Below, piece after piece: positions 35,296 to 44,272 of a stretch of 64,000 nucleotides of DNA (the first letter of the stretch is position 1; every line of letters starts with the position of its first letter). The notes beneath the pieces are model-generated. The model did no database searches, was not told the DNA's origin, and saw only the letters and a list, made by a program, of their open reading frames with translations. A program made the position numbers and the translations under genes. Source of the stretch: Bacteriovorax sp. MedPE-SWde (GTDB lineage: Bacteria > Bdellovibrionota > Bacteriovoracia > Bacteriovoracales > Bacteriovoracaceae); contig MPCU01000007.1 of the NCBI GenBank assembly GCA_001874305.1, positions 1 through 64,000 of the forward strand, written 5' to 3'.

Positions 35296-35576
35296 TCGAT
35301 TCTATTCTTAATAAAATAATGATTGGCAGCTTGCTTAGTGAGCGGCTTTAGTTCTAATAACTCTTTGAATACTTCTTCAGAAAACTTATAAAATTCTAGA
35401 AATACGACTATATCTTCTTGAGTAATAACTCTCCGGCCATTTTCCATATGATCAATTAGCTTGGGCTTTATCCCTGATTTTTTGCCGGCCTCAAGTAGAG
35501 TTAATTGTCTCTTTTCTCGCATAAAGCGTATTACAATACTCTCGGGACTTTGATAATTTGATTCATTTTTTTTCAT
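35292..35576 (-). CDS. XRE-type helix-turn-helix protein
   Basis: A 94-residue cytoplasmic protein with one HTH domain at about residues 15-65: IRFMREKRQLTLLEAGKKSGI (recognition helix pair), KPKLIDHMENGRR and ITQEDIVVFLEFY. It probably binds DNA as a small repressor-like regulator. It is divergent from the GNAT gene that starts 33 bp away, which might be its target (inference). Confidence 0.72.
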   Translation of the reverse strand: MKKNESNYQSPESIVIRFMREKRQLTLLEAGKKSGIKPKLIDHMENGRRVITQEDIVVFLEFYKFSEEVFKELLELKPLTKQAANHYFIKNRID

Positions 35577-35609
35577 AGCAGAATATTATCACATTTGTTA
35601 CCGTTATGT

Positions 35610-36524
35610 ATGACCAATATAGCTATCTCCACACATGGAGATCTTAAGAAAATATACAAATTTAAGCAGAGAGTTGATTCTAACTTTGGCGATTCGTTCG
35701 AAAAGTGGAAAGAAAATGTCCTTCGGCTTGAGAATACTGCTGACCAAAAGCTTGTATTCTTAGAAGAGAACGGGGAAGTCACAGCTCTTCTTTGTTCTTC
35801 AAACTTCCTTGGTGCGCCAACACTTGTTCGGGTTATTAATTTTGATGCTTTAAATGGATATATAACTAAGTCTATATTTGATAGTTTACTAGATGCTATT
35901 GGCGGTTTGGCAGGAATTAAACACCCGACTATTGGTACAAGTATATTGAGTACCCAAGAAGTTGAGCTAGAGCTAATGCAATCTATGGGCTTTAAAGAAG
36001 TCGCGAGATATAGCAACTCAGAGTTAAACTTTTTGGACTGGGAAATTACTGAAATACCTCTTGAGGAGAATTTTAAGATTCTTTCTTATAATGACACCCT
36101 AAAATCCATAGATAATTTTGATGAGAAATTCTATCAACTTCATGAAGAAATTGTATCCTGTATTCCTGAGAGTATTCACCACGAGGACATAGGCCTTGAA
36201 GCTTTCACGCAAAGAATGAAAGGTTATGCACATCATAGAGACTTAAGTTTCTTCATGTTAGATGATGAAAACCTGATAGGGCTATCTCTCGTAAAAATTG
36301 ATGGAAAAAATGCCTCAACTTTATTAACAGGAATAGCTAAGAAATATCAAAGGCAAGGCCTTGCAAGAAAGCTCAAATATCACTTACTGAACAAGTGCAA
36401 AAGTGCCGACATAAGTAAAATTATCACACACAATGAGAATGATAATGTCTCAATATTAACCTTAAATAAGGAACTTGGGTTTAAAAAGACTGTTGCGCGG
36501 CTAATTCTTGAGAAAAATTTGTAG
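35610..36524 (+). CDS. two-domain GNAT acetyltransferase
   Basis: A 304-residue protein. The C-terminal half has the acetyl-CoA motif LLTGIAKKYQRQGLARKLK (Q/R-x-x-G-x-A) followed by THNENDNVSILTLNKELGF, the usual end of GNAT domains. The N-terminal half has a degenerate GNAT-like pattern (ELELMQSMGFKEVARYSN). Double-GNAT proteins often acetylate small molecules or amines. Start: ATG 35610 (TTG 35595 also possible), no clear ribosome site. Substrate unknown. Confidence 0.72.
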   Translation: MTNIAISTHGDLKKIYKFKQRVDSNFGDSFEKWKENVLRLENTADQKLVFLEENGEVTALLCSSNFLGAPTLVRVINFDALNGYITKSIFDSLLDAIGGLAGIKHPTIGTSILSTQEVELELMQSMGFKEVARYSNSELNFLDWEITEIPLEENFKILSYNDTLKSIDNFDEKFYQLHEEIVSCIPESIHHEDIGLEAFTQRMKGYAHHRDLSFFMLDDENLIGLSLVKIDGKNASTLLTGIAKKYQRQGLARKLKYHLLNKCKSADISKIITHNENDNVSILTLNKELGFKKTVARLILEKNL

Positions 36525-36579
36525 AAAAAAGGAATCCAAATTATACTACTTTAAACAGTATATATTTAAAGGGATTACT

Positions 36580-37437
36580 TTGAAAAAATTATTACCTATT
36601 CTGCTACTGCCTTTATTTGCTTATTCAAGTACGTTCACGATTACTGCCCCACAATCTGACTACGATATTAGTCATGGCTACTATTACCAGCTACTTCAAG
36701 AGGCACTAGAAGTTACAAGACCAGACTATGGTGACTATAAGATAGAAGTCTATAAAAAGCCTATTTCTCAGGGGCGGGCCATAAAGGAGATATTAGCAGG
36801 TAGAAAGATCAATATCCACCGAATGGGAACATCAAGTAAGAGAGAAGAAGTGCTTATGCCTATACGTATTCCGCTTGTTAAAGGGTTACTTGGTGTTCGA
36901 ATGATCATTACCAACTACCAAACGAATAAGGCAATCAGTGAGGTAAAGACAATAAAGGATTTATCTAAATTCAAAGCGTGCCAAGGCTCTCATTGGCCTG
37001 ACACTGAAATTCTGAAAAGAAATGGACTTCCTGTCTTTGCCACACATAGTTTGGATGGCATGTACAAAATGCTAAATGCAGGAAGATGTGATTATTTCCC
37101 TCGATCTATAATTGAAGGTGAGGCTGAATACCATAACTCAAAAACGAGATTTCCTTTCATTACAATGAATACTAAAGTCCTTTTACAGTATCCTTTTCCG
37201 ATGTATTTTTTTACTGGGCTAAAGCGTACTGATTTAAATGAGAGAGTAAGTAAAGGTTTACTCATGTTAACCATGAAGAATAAAATTTTCTCTATAATGA
37301 AAGATCATCCTTCAACAAAGAATGCATTTCCTTTAAAGAAATGGCAGGGCCATACAGTAATCAAACTTGTTAATGATGATATAAATACACGAAGTATCGA
37401 AGACTCTAAAAGTTTATGGATTAAGATTAACGAATAG
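36580..37437 (+). CDS. periplasmic solute-binding-like protein (type 2)
   Basis: A 285-residue exported protein. I take TTG 36580, which begins KKLLPILLLPLFAYSS (signal peptide) and has AAAGGGA upstream; the frame is open from 36508 but that extension is not signal-like. The mature part resembles amino-acid-binding periplasmic proteins (SBP_bac_3-like): a TITAPQSDYDISHGYYYQLL ligand-pocket start, a domain hinge after KTIKDLSKFKACQGS, and ALEVTRPDYG in between. No transporter genes lie nearby, so it could be a sensor or orphan binder. A strong hairpin follows at 37450. Confidence 0.6.
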   Translation: MKKLLPILLLPLFAYSSTFTITAPQSDYDISHGYYYQLLQEALEVTRPDYGDYKIEVYKKPISQGRAIKEILAGRKINIHRMGTSSKREEVLMPIRIPLVKGLLGVRMIITNYQTNKAISEVKTIKDLSKFKACQGSHWPDTEILKRNGLPVFATHSLDGMYKMLNAGRCDYFPRSIIEGEAEYHNSKTRFPFITMNTKVLLQYPFPMYFFTGLKRTDLNERVSKGLLMLTMKNKIFSIMKDHPSTKNAFPLKKWQGHTVIKLVNDDINTRSIEDSKSLWIKINE

Positions 37438-37449
37438 GCGGCAGATTAT

Positions 37450-37481
37450 TTACCCCATATAATAATGGTTATATGGGGTAA
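37450..37481. other. 13-bp perfect stem-loop
   Basis: TTACCCCATATAA (37450-37462) pairs perfectly with TTATATGGGGTAA (37469-37481) around a 6-base loop. It lies 13 bp after the stop of the binding-protein gene. No T-run follows on either strand, so a classical terminator is uncertain. A protein-binding site or recombination site is also possible. Confidence 0.6.
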
Positions 37482-37579
37482 CCGTGTATATTGATCAAAT
37501 ACTTAGATATATCTCTATTATGCCTACAGATATCACACAATACAATTAAGGCCATTATTTGCCTATGTAACAGTTATGC

Positions 37580-37987
37580 CTATAAGCCCATAAGTACTGC
37601 TAACTCTCCAGCTTCTTTTTTAATCTCTTCATCTGTTGCTCCAAGCTTCTTTGCTTTTAATAATTCAGATTCACAGAGATCCTTATCGCTGAGATAATTT
37701 TCTTTCTTGCATTGTATATAGTCTTGTATGGAAATTTCTTTGATGGCCTTGTTGATTGTATTACTTATATCTTCGTCTGAAATTTCAAGCTTTACTAGAT
37801 CCTCAAGAACTTTATCGCATTTTAGACCTGCGTATATATCAGCATAAATCTCTGATGAATCCGAGATGCTTTGATGGGATGTTTTCACGCAGAAATAGAG
37901 ATCGTCTAAAACCTTTGGTTCAATTTTAGAATACACATTGGTAGTTATGCCTACTAATAAAAACAATATAACAAACATGCGTTTCAT
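37580..37987 (-). CDS. small exported protein, unknown function
   Basis: A 135-residue protein with a signal peptide (MKRMFVILFLLVGITTNVYS). The mature part is acidic and helical with four cysteines (YFCVKTSH, LKCDKVL, QCKKEN, LCESEL). GGAGAG precedes the chosen ATG at 37987; an earlier in-frame ATG at 38002 is less likely. No family recognised. It is monocistronic. Confidence 0.58.
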   Translation of the reverse strand: MKRMFVILFLLVGITTNVYSKIEPKVLDDLYFCVKTSHQSISDSSEIYADIYAGLKCDKVLEDLVKLEISDEDISNTINKAIKEISIQDYIQCKKENYLSDKDLCESELLKAKKLGATDEEIKKEAGELAVLMGL

Positions 37988-38240
37988 GAACTCTCCAAAC
38001 AATCATTTCTAAGTTTCTCAGCTATTATGCCAGAAATATATGGACCACAGATCCAGTTATGAAAGCTTTTCATATGCGTAAATTGTTTAATCACTTAGCT
38101 AAATATAGTTAAGAATACTCCTTAACCATTTAATATCTTAGTGATTACAGTCATTTTGTTGATAAATATCAAGAAATCTTAATGAAACATTTCTTAGAAG
38201 TCGCCGATAATTAAATATATTTAGAAAGAGAGAGATAAAA

Positions 38241-39146
38241 ATGAACTTACAAGATGAATTTATTCTAGAAGCATTACAATTACTTGAAGAAGCAGAAGAG
38301 TGCTTAATGGAAGTCTATAACGACCAAAATGTAGCAGATAGATGGTGTCACTTCCTAAGGGTTCTTCATTCAATAAAAGGCTCTTCTGGTTTCATGGAGA
38401 ACAAGAAGCTTGAGCAACATTGTCACCACATTGAAAACCTATGCTCAACAATAGACGATATTGAAAAACTAAATCCAAAAGAAGCTCTTATGTCATACTT
38501 GTTTAAATCTATTGATCACAGTATGGGACTTCTAAAGTCCAAAGCAAGTCACGTAGACTTTGACTACTACTTAAGTATAAAAGACCTTAAAGAAGACAAT
38601 AAAACGTCGTCAGAAAAGAATGTAGAATCACTAGACCTAATCATCGTCGATGATGATCCACTTATGCTATCCCTAATAGACAAGTATTTAAGAGATACCG
38701 GCCTGACTTATAGATTGTATGACAACCCTTATGTGGCCCTTGAAAAAGTACAAAATGGAATTATTCCTCGTATTGTTGTTTCAGACATACAAATGCCAAG
38801 TTTAGATGGACGAGAGTTTTTAAAGAAGTTTAGAAGCGATATCGCTGATGTTCCCTTTGTATTTATTACGGCGCTAAATGAAAGTAAAATATTCTTAGAC
38901 CTCGTCAATGCCGGAGCATACTCTGTTCTTCAAAAACCTTTAGAAAAAAATCACTTTATTTATACAATTCAGCAGGCACTAAAGTTTGCGACACATAAGC
39001 TTATTGCAGATAAGTGCTTAAAGCATATTATGTCTAACTTTTCAGAATTATCAGAATACTATGACAGTATCAACAAGCCTTACCTAAAAGAAGAAGTAAA
39101 AAAAGACATAGAGCTTATTTATGAACTCAAGAAGGTTGCTCAATAG
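38241..39146 (+). CDS. Hpt plus receiver-domain signalling protein
   Basis: A 301-residue cytoplasmic phosphorelay protein. An N-terminal Hpt domain (~1-105) contains the phospho-acceptor His43 in LHSIKGSSGF. A receiver domain (~130-250) contains the acidic pocket IIVDDD, phospho-acceptor Asp182 in VSDIQMPS, and the conserved Lys in QKPLEK. A short helical C-terminus follows; no DNA-binding or output domain is present. It could pass phosphate between a hybrid kinase and another protein, and the hybrid kinase at 40978 is a candidate partner. Its 3' end overlaps the convergent recombinase gene by 20 bp. Confidence 0.87.
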   Translation: MNLQDEFILEALQLLEEAEECLMEVYNDQNVADRWCHFLRVLHSIKGSSGFMENKKLEQHCHHIENLCSTIDDIEKLNPKEALMSYLFKSIDHSMGLLKSKASHVDFDYYLSIKDLKEDNKTSSEKNVESLDLIIVDDDPLMLSLIDKYLRDTGLTYRLYDNPYVALEKVQNGIIPRIVVSDIQMPSLDGREFLKKFRSDIADVPFVFITALNESKIFLDLVNAGAYSVLQKPLEKNHFIYTIQQALKFATHKLIADKCLKHIMSNFSELSEYYDSINKPYLKEEVKKDIELIYELKKVAQ

Positions 39147-40125
39147 AACTCTCCTCTTCAGGAAGTTCATAAGTAACGATACTAGAGATATGGCCAAGTT
39201 TTTCCTTGCGGCGCTTATTGTATTGAAAAGTCATACGTGGGTCTGAGTGTCTTGCGTATGTTGCTTGATCTTCAAGAGAAGCTCCATGCTCATACATATT
39301 GCCAATTCCCGTGGCCCTAGATGAATGCGGCGAAACCTTATGTGTGATCCCCGCAAGCTTTGAATACTTTTTAAATATAAGATCGATTGAATTTCGATTT
39401 AAGCGCTTTATATGACCAACGTTTACACCGGCAGTAAATAAAGCGTCTAAACTTGAAAATTCAAATCGTTTTGAAAAGATCTCCAGGTATCTGTCTATAA
39501 CACCTGCAACATGCTCGGAGATATAGACCTTTTCCTTTCTTCCGCCCTTAGATGTTACATGTAAGTATGTTCCGACATTATCACTGGTATAATCTTCAAA
39601 GTTTAAGTTTAAAACCTCAGACTTTCTCAAAAGAACATGGAACATTACTGTTAGAACTGTATGGTGTAGAACGCCACTATAGTTATGTGATCCATTCTTA
39701 TTATGTTGCTTTATATGGGACATCATCTCACGAACTTCTTCGTTTGAGAGATCATTGGTCTTTACTTGCAATGGTATCTTAGGACGAGAAACACCCTGAA
39801 CAGGATTCTTTACACAAATCTCGCGCTCCATTAGAAAGTCAAAGAAGCGCTTCACTGAAGATAAGCGTCTAGCAACTGTTGTATTGGAGAGTAATTCTAC
39901 TTCAGACATTGTGTCTCTATAGCGTGCTATATGTCTTTGAGAGACATCTCTTAGCCCACGAAATCCACCAACAGCACGCAAGAAGTTAAAGAAGTGCTTT
40001 AGGTCTCGCTTATAGGCATCCCTTGTATTTTGGGAGCGTGAGCGCAGCAAAAAGTCCGCAAAGAGATCATCAAGTTTTGAAAGGTTTTTAGAAGGTAAGC
40101 TATCCTTGCTATAATCTATATGCAT
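39127..40125 (-). CDS. tyrosine recombinase (XerC/D-like)
   Basis: A 332-residue recombinase. The core-binding domain (~15-105) has the SQNTRDAYKRDLKHFFNFLR pattern; the catalytic domain has Arg in LLRKSEVLNLNF, Lys in TSKGGRKEKV, HSSRATG (HxxR), ARHSDPRMT and Tyr in FQYNKRR. It resembles the second recombinase at 59648, and both are convergent with a receiver-domain gene. It starts overlapping the stop of the upstream gene by 1 bp, so the two form an operon. Chromosomal XerC/D or a mobile-element enzyme cannot be told apart from sequence alone. Confidence 0.83.
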   Translation of the reverse strand: MHIDYSKDSLPSKNLSKLDDLFADFLLRSRSQNTRDAYKRDLKHFFNFLRAVGGFRGLRDVSQRHIARYRDTMSEVELLSNTTVARRLSSVKRFFDFLMEREICVKNPVQGVSRPKIPLQVKTNDLSNEEVREMMSHIKQHNKNGSHNYSGVLHHTVLTVMFHVLLRKSEVLNLNFEDYTSDNVGTYLHVTSKGGRKEKVYISEHVAGVIDRYLEIFSKRFEFSSLDALFTAGVNVGHIKRLNRNSIDLIFKKYSKLAGITHKVSPHSSRATGIGNMYEHGASLEDQATYARHSDPRMTFQYNKRRKEKLGHISSIVTYELPEEESSIEQPS

Positions 40126-40853
40126 TACTGATTCCAGATCTTTTTCTTAGAGGTTTTGTCGTAAACTTCTGTCCATGTATTAAGGGCCTGAACAAAATTA
40201 TCTTCACTAGAAATAATCCATGTATTCATATGGCGTATATCATCCTTACTAAATACTATAAGCAAGTCACTCCTATCAAAATCATATTCATAATACATGC
40301 GCTTAAAAAGTTGGCGGCCCTTATTCGTACGTTTTTGATAATACTCAAACTGCGAAATTCTTCCGTGCTTTCTATTGGAAATTAACTTCTGTGTATCTTC
40401 ATGTATAAGGTCAAAACAATTTCTCATCTTGGAGAGTAATCTATTTTTTCGTTTTAACTCTTTGTTATATTCTGTAACCAATGTAGAGAAAATTGAGCCT
40501 AGACCAGCGTTCTTCCTTGTAAGCTTATCCCCTACTAAAAGCCTCGCCTTTTCTATGAACTTATCCTTAATCATAAGGGTCTTGTGAACTACGGCGCCCA
40601 TGTCTTTGTCAGCTTCCTCGTCAATATCAAGTGGAAGCTTGTTGCGAGAAACAATCAGCATGTCATACTCGTCATAACTAGGGCCTTCAATATGAAGTTG
40701 ATCCTGTGTGAGTTTATGGGATGGTGCTTTGCCTAGAGTGGATTTTAAATTAGTCATGTAGTTAATTTTATAGGCCTTCTTACCCTTTGTCGATAACACT
40801 CTATTTGATGAAATTTTCCCCGCGTTGATTTTAAAAATATTGTATGTAGGCAT
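40125..40853 (-). CDS. protein of unknown function, cotranscribed with recombinase
   Basis: A 242-residue soluble, basic protein, largely helical in its second half (TEYNKELKRKNRLLSKMRN). No signal peptide or known motif. I take ATG 40853 (MPTYNIFKINAGK); the upstream extension from 40904 is hydrophobic and lacks a ribosome site. A 9-bp hairpin (TAGGCATAA/TTATGCCTA, 40847-40870) covers the start codon and may limit translation. Its stop overlaps the recombinase start by 1 bp, suggesting a linked role, perhaps as an accessory factor (inference). Confidence 0.52.
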   Translation of the reverse strand: MPTYNIFKINAGKISSNRVLSTKGKKAYKINYMTNLKSTLGKAPSHKLTQDQLHIEGPSYDEYDMLIVSRNKLPLDIDEEADKDMGAVVHKTLMIKDKFIEKARLLVGDKLTRKNAGLGSIFSTLVTEYNKELKRKNRLLSKMRNCFDLIHEDTQKLISNRKHGRISQFEYYQKRTNKGRQLFKRMYYEYDFDRSDLLIVFSKDDIRHMNTWIISSEDNFVQALNTWTEVYDKTSKKKIWNQ

Positions 40854-40977
40854 AACTGCAATTATGCCTAACAATAAAACATGACATATACAGAACTGAA
40901 ACATGCCATGTTTAAGAACGTAAAATCTTCACGTAACGCATTTAAACAGTCGTTTATTATCAATAGTCAAAAAAATA

Positions 40978-43131
40978 TTAAGAAAGATATTCTTTAAGAA
41001 ATGACAGAAGATCATTCTTTTTAAATGGCTTTGTAAGGTGACCAGTAAAGCCATGCTTGTGGTATTCGTCTAATTGTTCTCTAAAGACATTGGCCGTGAA
41101 GGCATAAACAGAGACAGGATTCTTTTTACCGATAAGAACCTCATGTGAGCGTATTTCTTTTAGAGCTTGTACGCCATCACATTCTGGCATTTGAATATCC
41201 ATTAGGATCATATCGTAATCAGTTCTACGGGCCATTTTGATGGCCTCAGTTCCATTGGATGCCATATCTGGCTTAACTCCAAGTTTTCCCATATAGAGCC
41301 CAACTAGCTGACGATTACTCTCCTCATCATCTACCACAAGAACCTTCTTTCCAGTGTAGTCCTCACTATTAGATTTACCCGTCTTCTTTACTTCTACATC
41401 TATCGTATCAACAACCTCTAGATTTAAGTCTATAAAAAACAGGGACCCCTTACCATACTCTGATTCTACGTGAATCGATCCATCCATAAGTTCAATTAAC
41501 TTCTTTGTAATAGAAAGACCAAGACCTGTTCCACCAAATTTACGAGAAATAGAATTATCGGCCTGACTGAACTGATCAAAGATCTGAACCAATTGATTCT
41601 TCTTAAGTCCAATACCTGTGTCTCTTACATTAATTCTTACTGTTTGATGTTTAAGACTCTTCTTGCGAAGTTCAATATCAGTCACAACACTTCCAGCTGC
41701 AGTGAACTTTATCGAGTTTCCTATTAAGTTGATAAGAATTTGTCTTATTCGTATTTGATCTGCACATACGAAGTCTTGAACATCTGGTGCGATTGAGACC
41801 TTAAAGTTTAAGTTCTTTTCTTTTGCCTGGAACTTGAAAATTTCTTCTACGTTATGGCAGAGATCAGCGAGAGAGAAATTAGAATTCTCCAGCTTAAAGT
41901 CCTCAGATTCAATTTTTGAATAATCTAAAATGTCGTTGATTAGCGCTAAGAGATTATCACTTGAGTTATATGCAGTCTTAGCATACTTTGCCTGTTTCTC
42001 ATCAAGTTCAGTGTCACTCAAAAGTCCCAAGAATCCGATTATCGATGTTAATGGGGTTCTTATCTCATGAGACATTGTCGCTAAAAATGATGACTTCGCT
42101 TGAGAGGCCTTACGTGCCTCAAGAGTTCTTTTCTCTAGTTCTTCTTTAAACTTATTCTCATCATTTGTATTTATGGCTATTGTACAGTGAAGGTTATCTT
42201 CTTTCTCTGTTATAGAATCGATCTCAAAAGAGATTGTAGAGTAATTATCTTTTAAACCACCATCATGTAGAACGATGTCTTTCTTGACTACTCCACTTTG
42301 TCTCTTTACCTGTGAATCTATATCGTAGAAGGCCCTATGCCACTGAGACTTATAAGAGCTCTTAGACAGCTCCATTCCTGGGTGATCCTTATTCTTTTGA
42401 TTGAAGCTGTTACTCGTCTCAATAATCTCTCCATCCTTCTTACGTATAACAATGGCCATCGGAGAGTGCTCGAGAAAGCTTTTAAAAATTGTGGCCATAC
42501 TCCTTATTGGATAAGAGAGGTGGTTTGATAATAGGAATATAAAAATAAGTCCTACAAATGAAATAACAATTCCCACAAGAGAAATGAGAACTGAGTTCTT
42601 CTTTAATTTTTCCGATGTAGAGAATGTAGAAATACCAGCGATAATAAGACCTGTTTTTGCACGATCTATACTTGTCACATAGGGCATGACGACTTCATTT
42701 AGCTCTATACCTGCACAACATTCTTTCTTATTAATCATATAACTATCTTCATCTAGACGATTAAAGAGGATCTGATAGTTTTCAATATTAAATTTTATAT
42801 TGTCCTTATGCTTCGGCTTTACACTTTCTGCGATGATTCTGCCATTCTCATTAACAATGTATATATAGAGAAGACTCTTTTCTTTTTCTATTAAACTATT
42901 CGCAAAAACCTGAGCATGATACTTACCAGAAAATGAGATCCTACTAATTGAGACTTTTAAGATATTAGTAATACTTTTAGAAAGCTGTGTCTCCGAACTA
43001 ACTAACGTTTCTTTAAACAGGTTTCTGTTAATCACTAGCACTAAGAGGATTATTGAAATAAGCAACACAAAGAAAGACAAAGCTATCTTGACGTTGATAT
43101 TTTCAAATTCTCTTGCACTTAGTTTTTTCAT
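40978..43131 (-). CDS. hybrid sensor histidine kinase, LuxQ/TorS-like
   Basis: A 717-residue inner-membrane kinase. Two transmembrane helices (~15-34 and ~178-200) enclose a periplasmic sensor domain. Then a PAS-like region (~215-335), HisKA with His355 in MSHEIRTPLTSI, a HATPase domain with NLIGNSIKFT, DTGIGL and GTGLGLSI, and a C-terminal receiver with Asp645 in LMDIQMPE. The upstream gene, 2 bp away, encodes a periplasmic LuxP/TorT-like binding protein, so the pair probably senses a small periplasmic ligand together. The phosphorelay might run through the Hpt protein at 38241. Confidence 0.88.
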   Translation of the reverse strand: MKKLSAREFENINVKIALSFFVLLISIILLVLVINRNLFKETLVSSETQLSKSITNILKVSISRISFSGKYHAQVFANSLIEKEKSLLYIYIVNENGRIIAESVKPKHKDNIKFNIENYQILFNRLDEDSYMINKKECCAGIELNEVVMPYVTSIDRAKTGLIIAGISTFSTSEKLKKNSVLISLVGIVISFVGLIFIFLLSNHLSYPIRSMATIFKSFLEHSPMAIVIRKKDGEIIETSNSFNQKNKDHPGMELSKSSYKSQWHRAFYDIDSQVKRQSGVVKKDIVLHDGGLKDNYSTISFEIDSITEKEDNLHCTIAINTNDENKFKEELEKRTLEARKASQAKSSFLATMSHEIRTPLTSIIGFLGLLSDTELDEKQAKYAKTAYNSSDNLLALINDILDYSKIESEDFKLENSNFSLADLCHNVEEIFKFQAKEKNLNFKVSIAPDVQDFVCADQIRIRQILINLIGNSIKFTAAGSVVTDIELRKKSLKHQTVRINVRDTGIGLKKNQLVQIFDQFSQADNSISRKFGGTGLGLSITKKLIELMDGSIHVESEYGKGSLFFIDLNLEVVDTIDVEVKKTGKSNSEDYTGKKVLVVDDEESNRQLVGLYMGKLGVKPDMASNGTEAIKMARRTDYDMILMDIQMPECDGVQALKEIRSHEVLIGKKNPVSVYAFTANVFREQLDEYHKHGFTGHLTKPFKKNDLLSFLKEYLS

Positions 43132-43133
43132 TT

Positions 43134-44174
43134 CTACTTATATGTCTTGTAACTAGAGTTCCAAAACACTCCCTTTTTCCAAGGTTTTTCAAAGCTTATT
43201 GGGACAGCTCCCATCCAGCCAGTATATCTACTCATAGTTTCTTTAGTAATCGGAAATGTTGGGATAAGAATCTTCTTTGGTACCTTCTTTCCCATCAACT
43301 TATCATAGGCAACACTCATTGATTTTCGCCCTATATCACCACAGAATTGAGCGGAGTCAATTACTGTACTACGGTTATTCTTTATATTCTTTACCGAAAC
43401 AGGATCACCATCAATTGAGCCAACAAGTATTTCAGTTCTCTTTGCCTTGTTGATTTCGTTTACAATACTAATTCCACCACCATCATTAATAGTGAATATG
43501 ACATCAATCGACCCTTTATCAGGAAAGTCCTTTACGATCTGCTTTCCGGCCTTCTTTCCACTTACTGGCTCAACTGCCTGATACGTTTTAAGAATTTTGA
43601 ACTTCTTTCCATTCTCTGTTAAGGCATCAAAGAATCCATCAACTCTTTCTACTGTCGATGAAACCAGTGGGTATTCAACGAGAATCAGCTTGATTTCGTA
43701 TTTACTGCTAAACTTTGAGCCTAGGTACTCTCCAACAAGGTATCCGGCCTGATAGTTATTAGAAGTAATATAGCTTGTGAGCTTTCCTTCCAAAATGTAT
43801 TGATCATAAGCGATAACAGGAATATTTTTTTCGTTCGCTCTTTTTAAAGGCTTAACAAGAGCTGCGTTGTCGGTTGGTTGCACAATTATGAGATCCACCT
43901 TATCGATGTCAATAAGACGGTTCATTTGATCTATTTGATTCTCGACGCCGTTTTCCCCATCTCCAGCAACATACTTAATAAGCTTTACACCTGGAGTGGA
44001 CTTTTTCTTACTTAATGCGTTTATTTTCTTTGCTTCGCTCTCAAGACCTTTTGCCATAGCAACCTGTCCCTCTATATTGCTTGACCAATACAGAACTCCA
44101 ATTCTAAAGTCTTTGGCGGATACGCAAAGTGAAGTTGCTAGAGCAATAGCAACGATTATAATAGTTCTCGGCAT
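43134..44174 (-). CDS. periplasmic binding protein, LuxP/TorT-like
   Basis: A 346-residue exported protein (signal peptide ends VSA-KDFRIG) of the type 1 periplasmic-binding (ribose-binding/LacI-like) fold. Seen: IGVLYWSSNIEGQ, DLIIVQPTDNAALV, IPVIAYDQYI, IFTINDGGG, and a C-terminal YTGWMGAVPISFEKPW like that of LuxP/TorT. Such proteins dock onto the periplasmic domain of a hybrid kinase rather than onto a transporter. Its gene is followed at 2 bp by the kinase, and no sugar-transport genes are near, which supports sensing over uptake. Ligand unknown. Confidence 0.8.
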   Translation of the reverse strand: MPRTIIIVAIALATSLCVSAKDFRIGVLYWSSNIEGQVAMAKGLESEAKKINALSKKKSTPGVKLIKYVAGDGENGVENQIDQMNRLIDIDKVDLIIVQPTDNAALVKPLKRANEKNIPVIAYDQYILEGKLTSYITSNNYQAGYLVGEYLGSKFSSKYEIKLILVEYPLVSSTVERVDGFFDALTENGKKFKILKTYQAVEPVSGKKAGKQIVKDFPDKGSIDVIFTINDGGGISIVNEINKAKRTEILVGSIDGDPVSVKNIKNNRSTVIDSAQFCGDIGRKSMSVAYDKLMGKKVPKKILIPTFPITKETMSRYTGWMGAVPISFEKPWKKGVFWNSSYKTYK

Positions 44175-44272
44175 TTAGCTTTCCTCATCTAAAAAGATGA
44201 ACATATTATAGTATAAAACAAGGAAAATTATAGAGTTATATTTAGAAAATTGATCTAAAAGCTATTTGAATA

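Noticed and set aside
35573..36016. 147-codon minus-strand frame opposite the GNAT gene
   Set aside because: It is antisense to a frame with a convincing acetyl-CoA motif and lacks a ribosome site.
44190..44205. TCATCT/AGATGA hairpin just upstream of the LuxP-like gene
   Set aside because: Six AT-rich pairs with a 4-base loop is expected by chance here and no regulatory context supports it.
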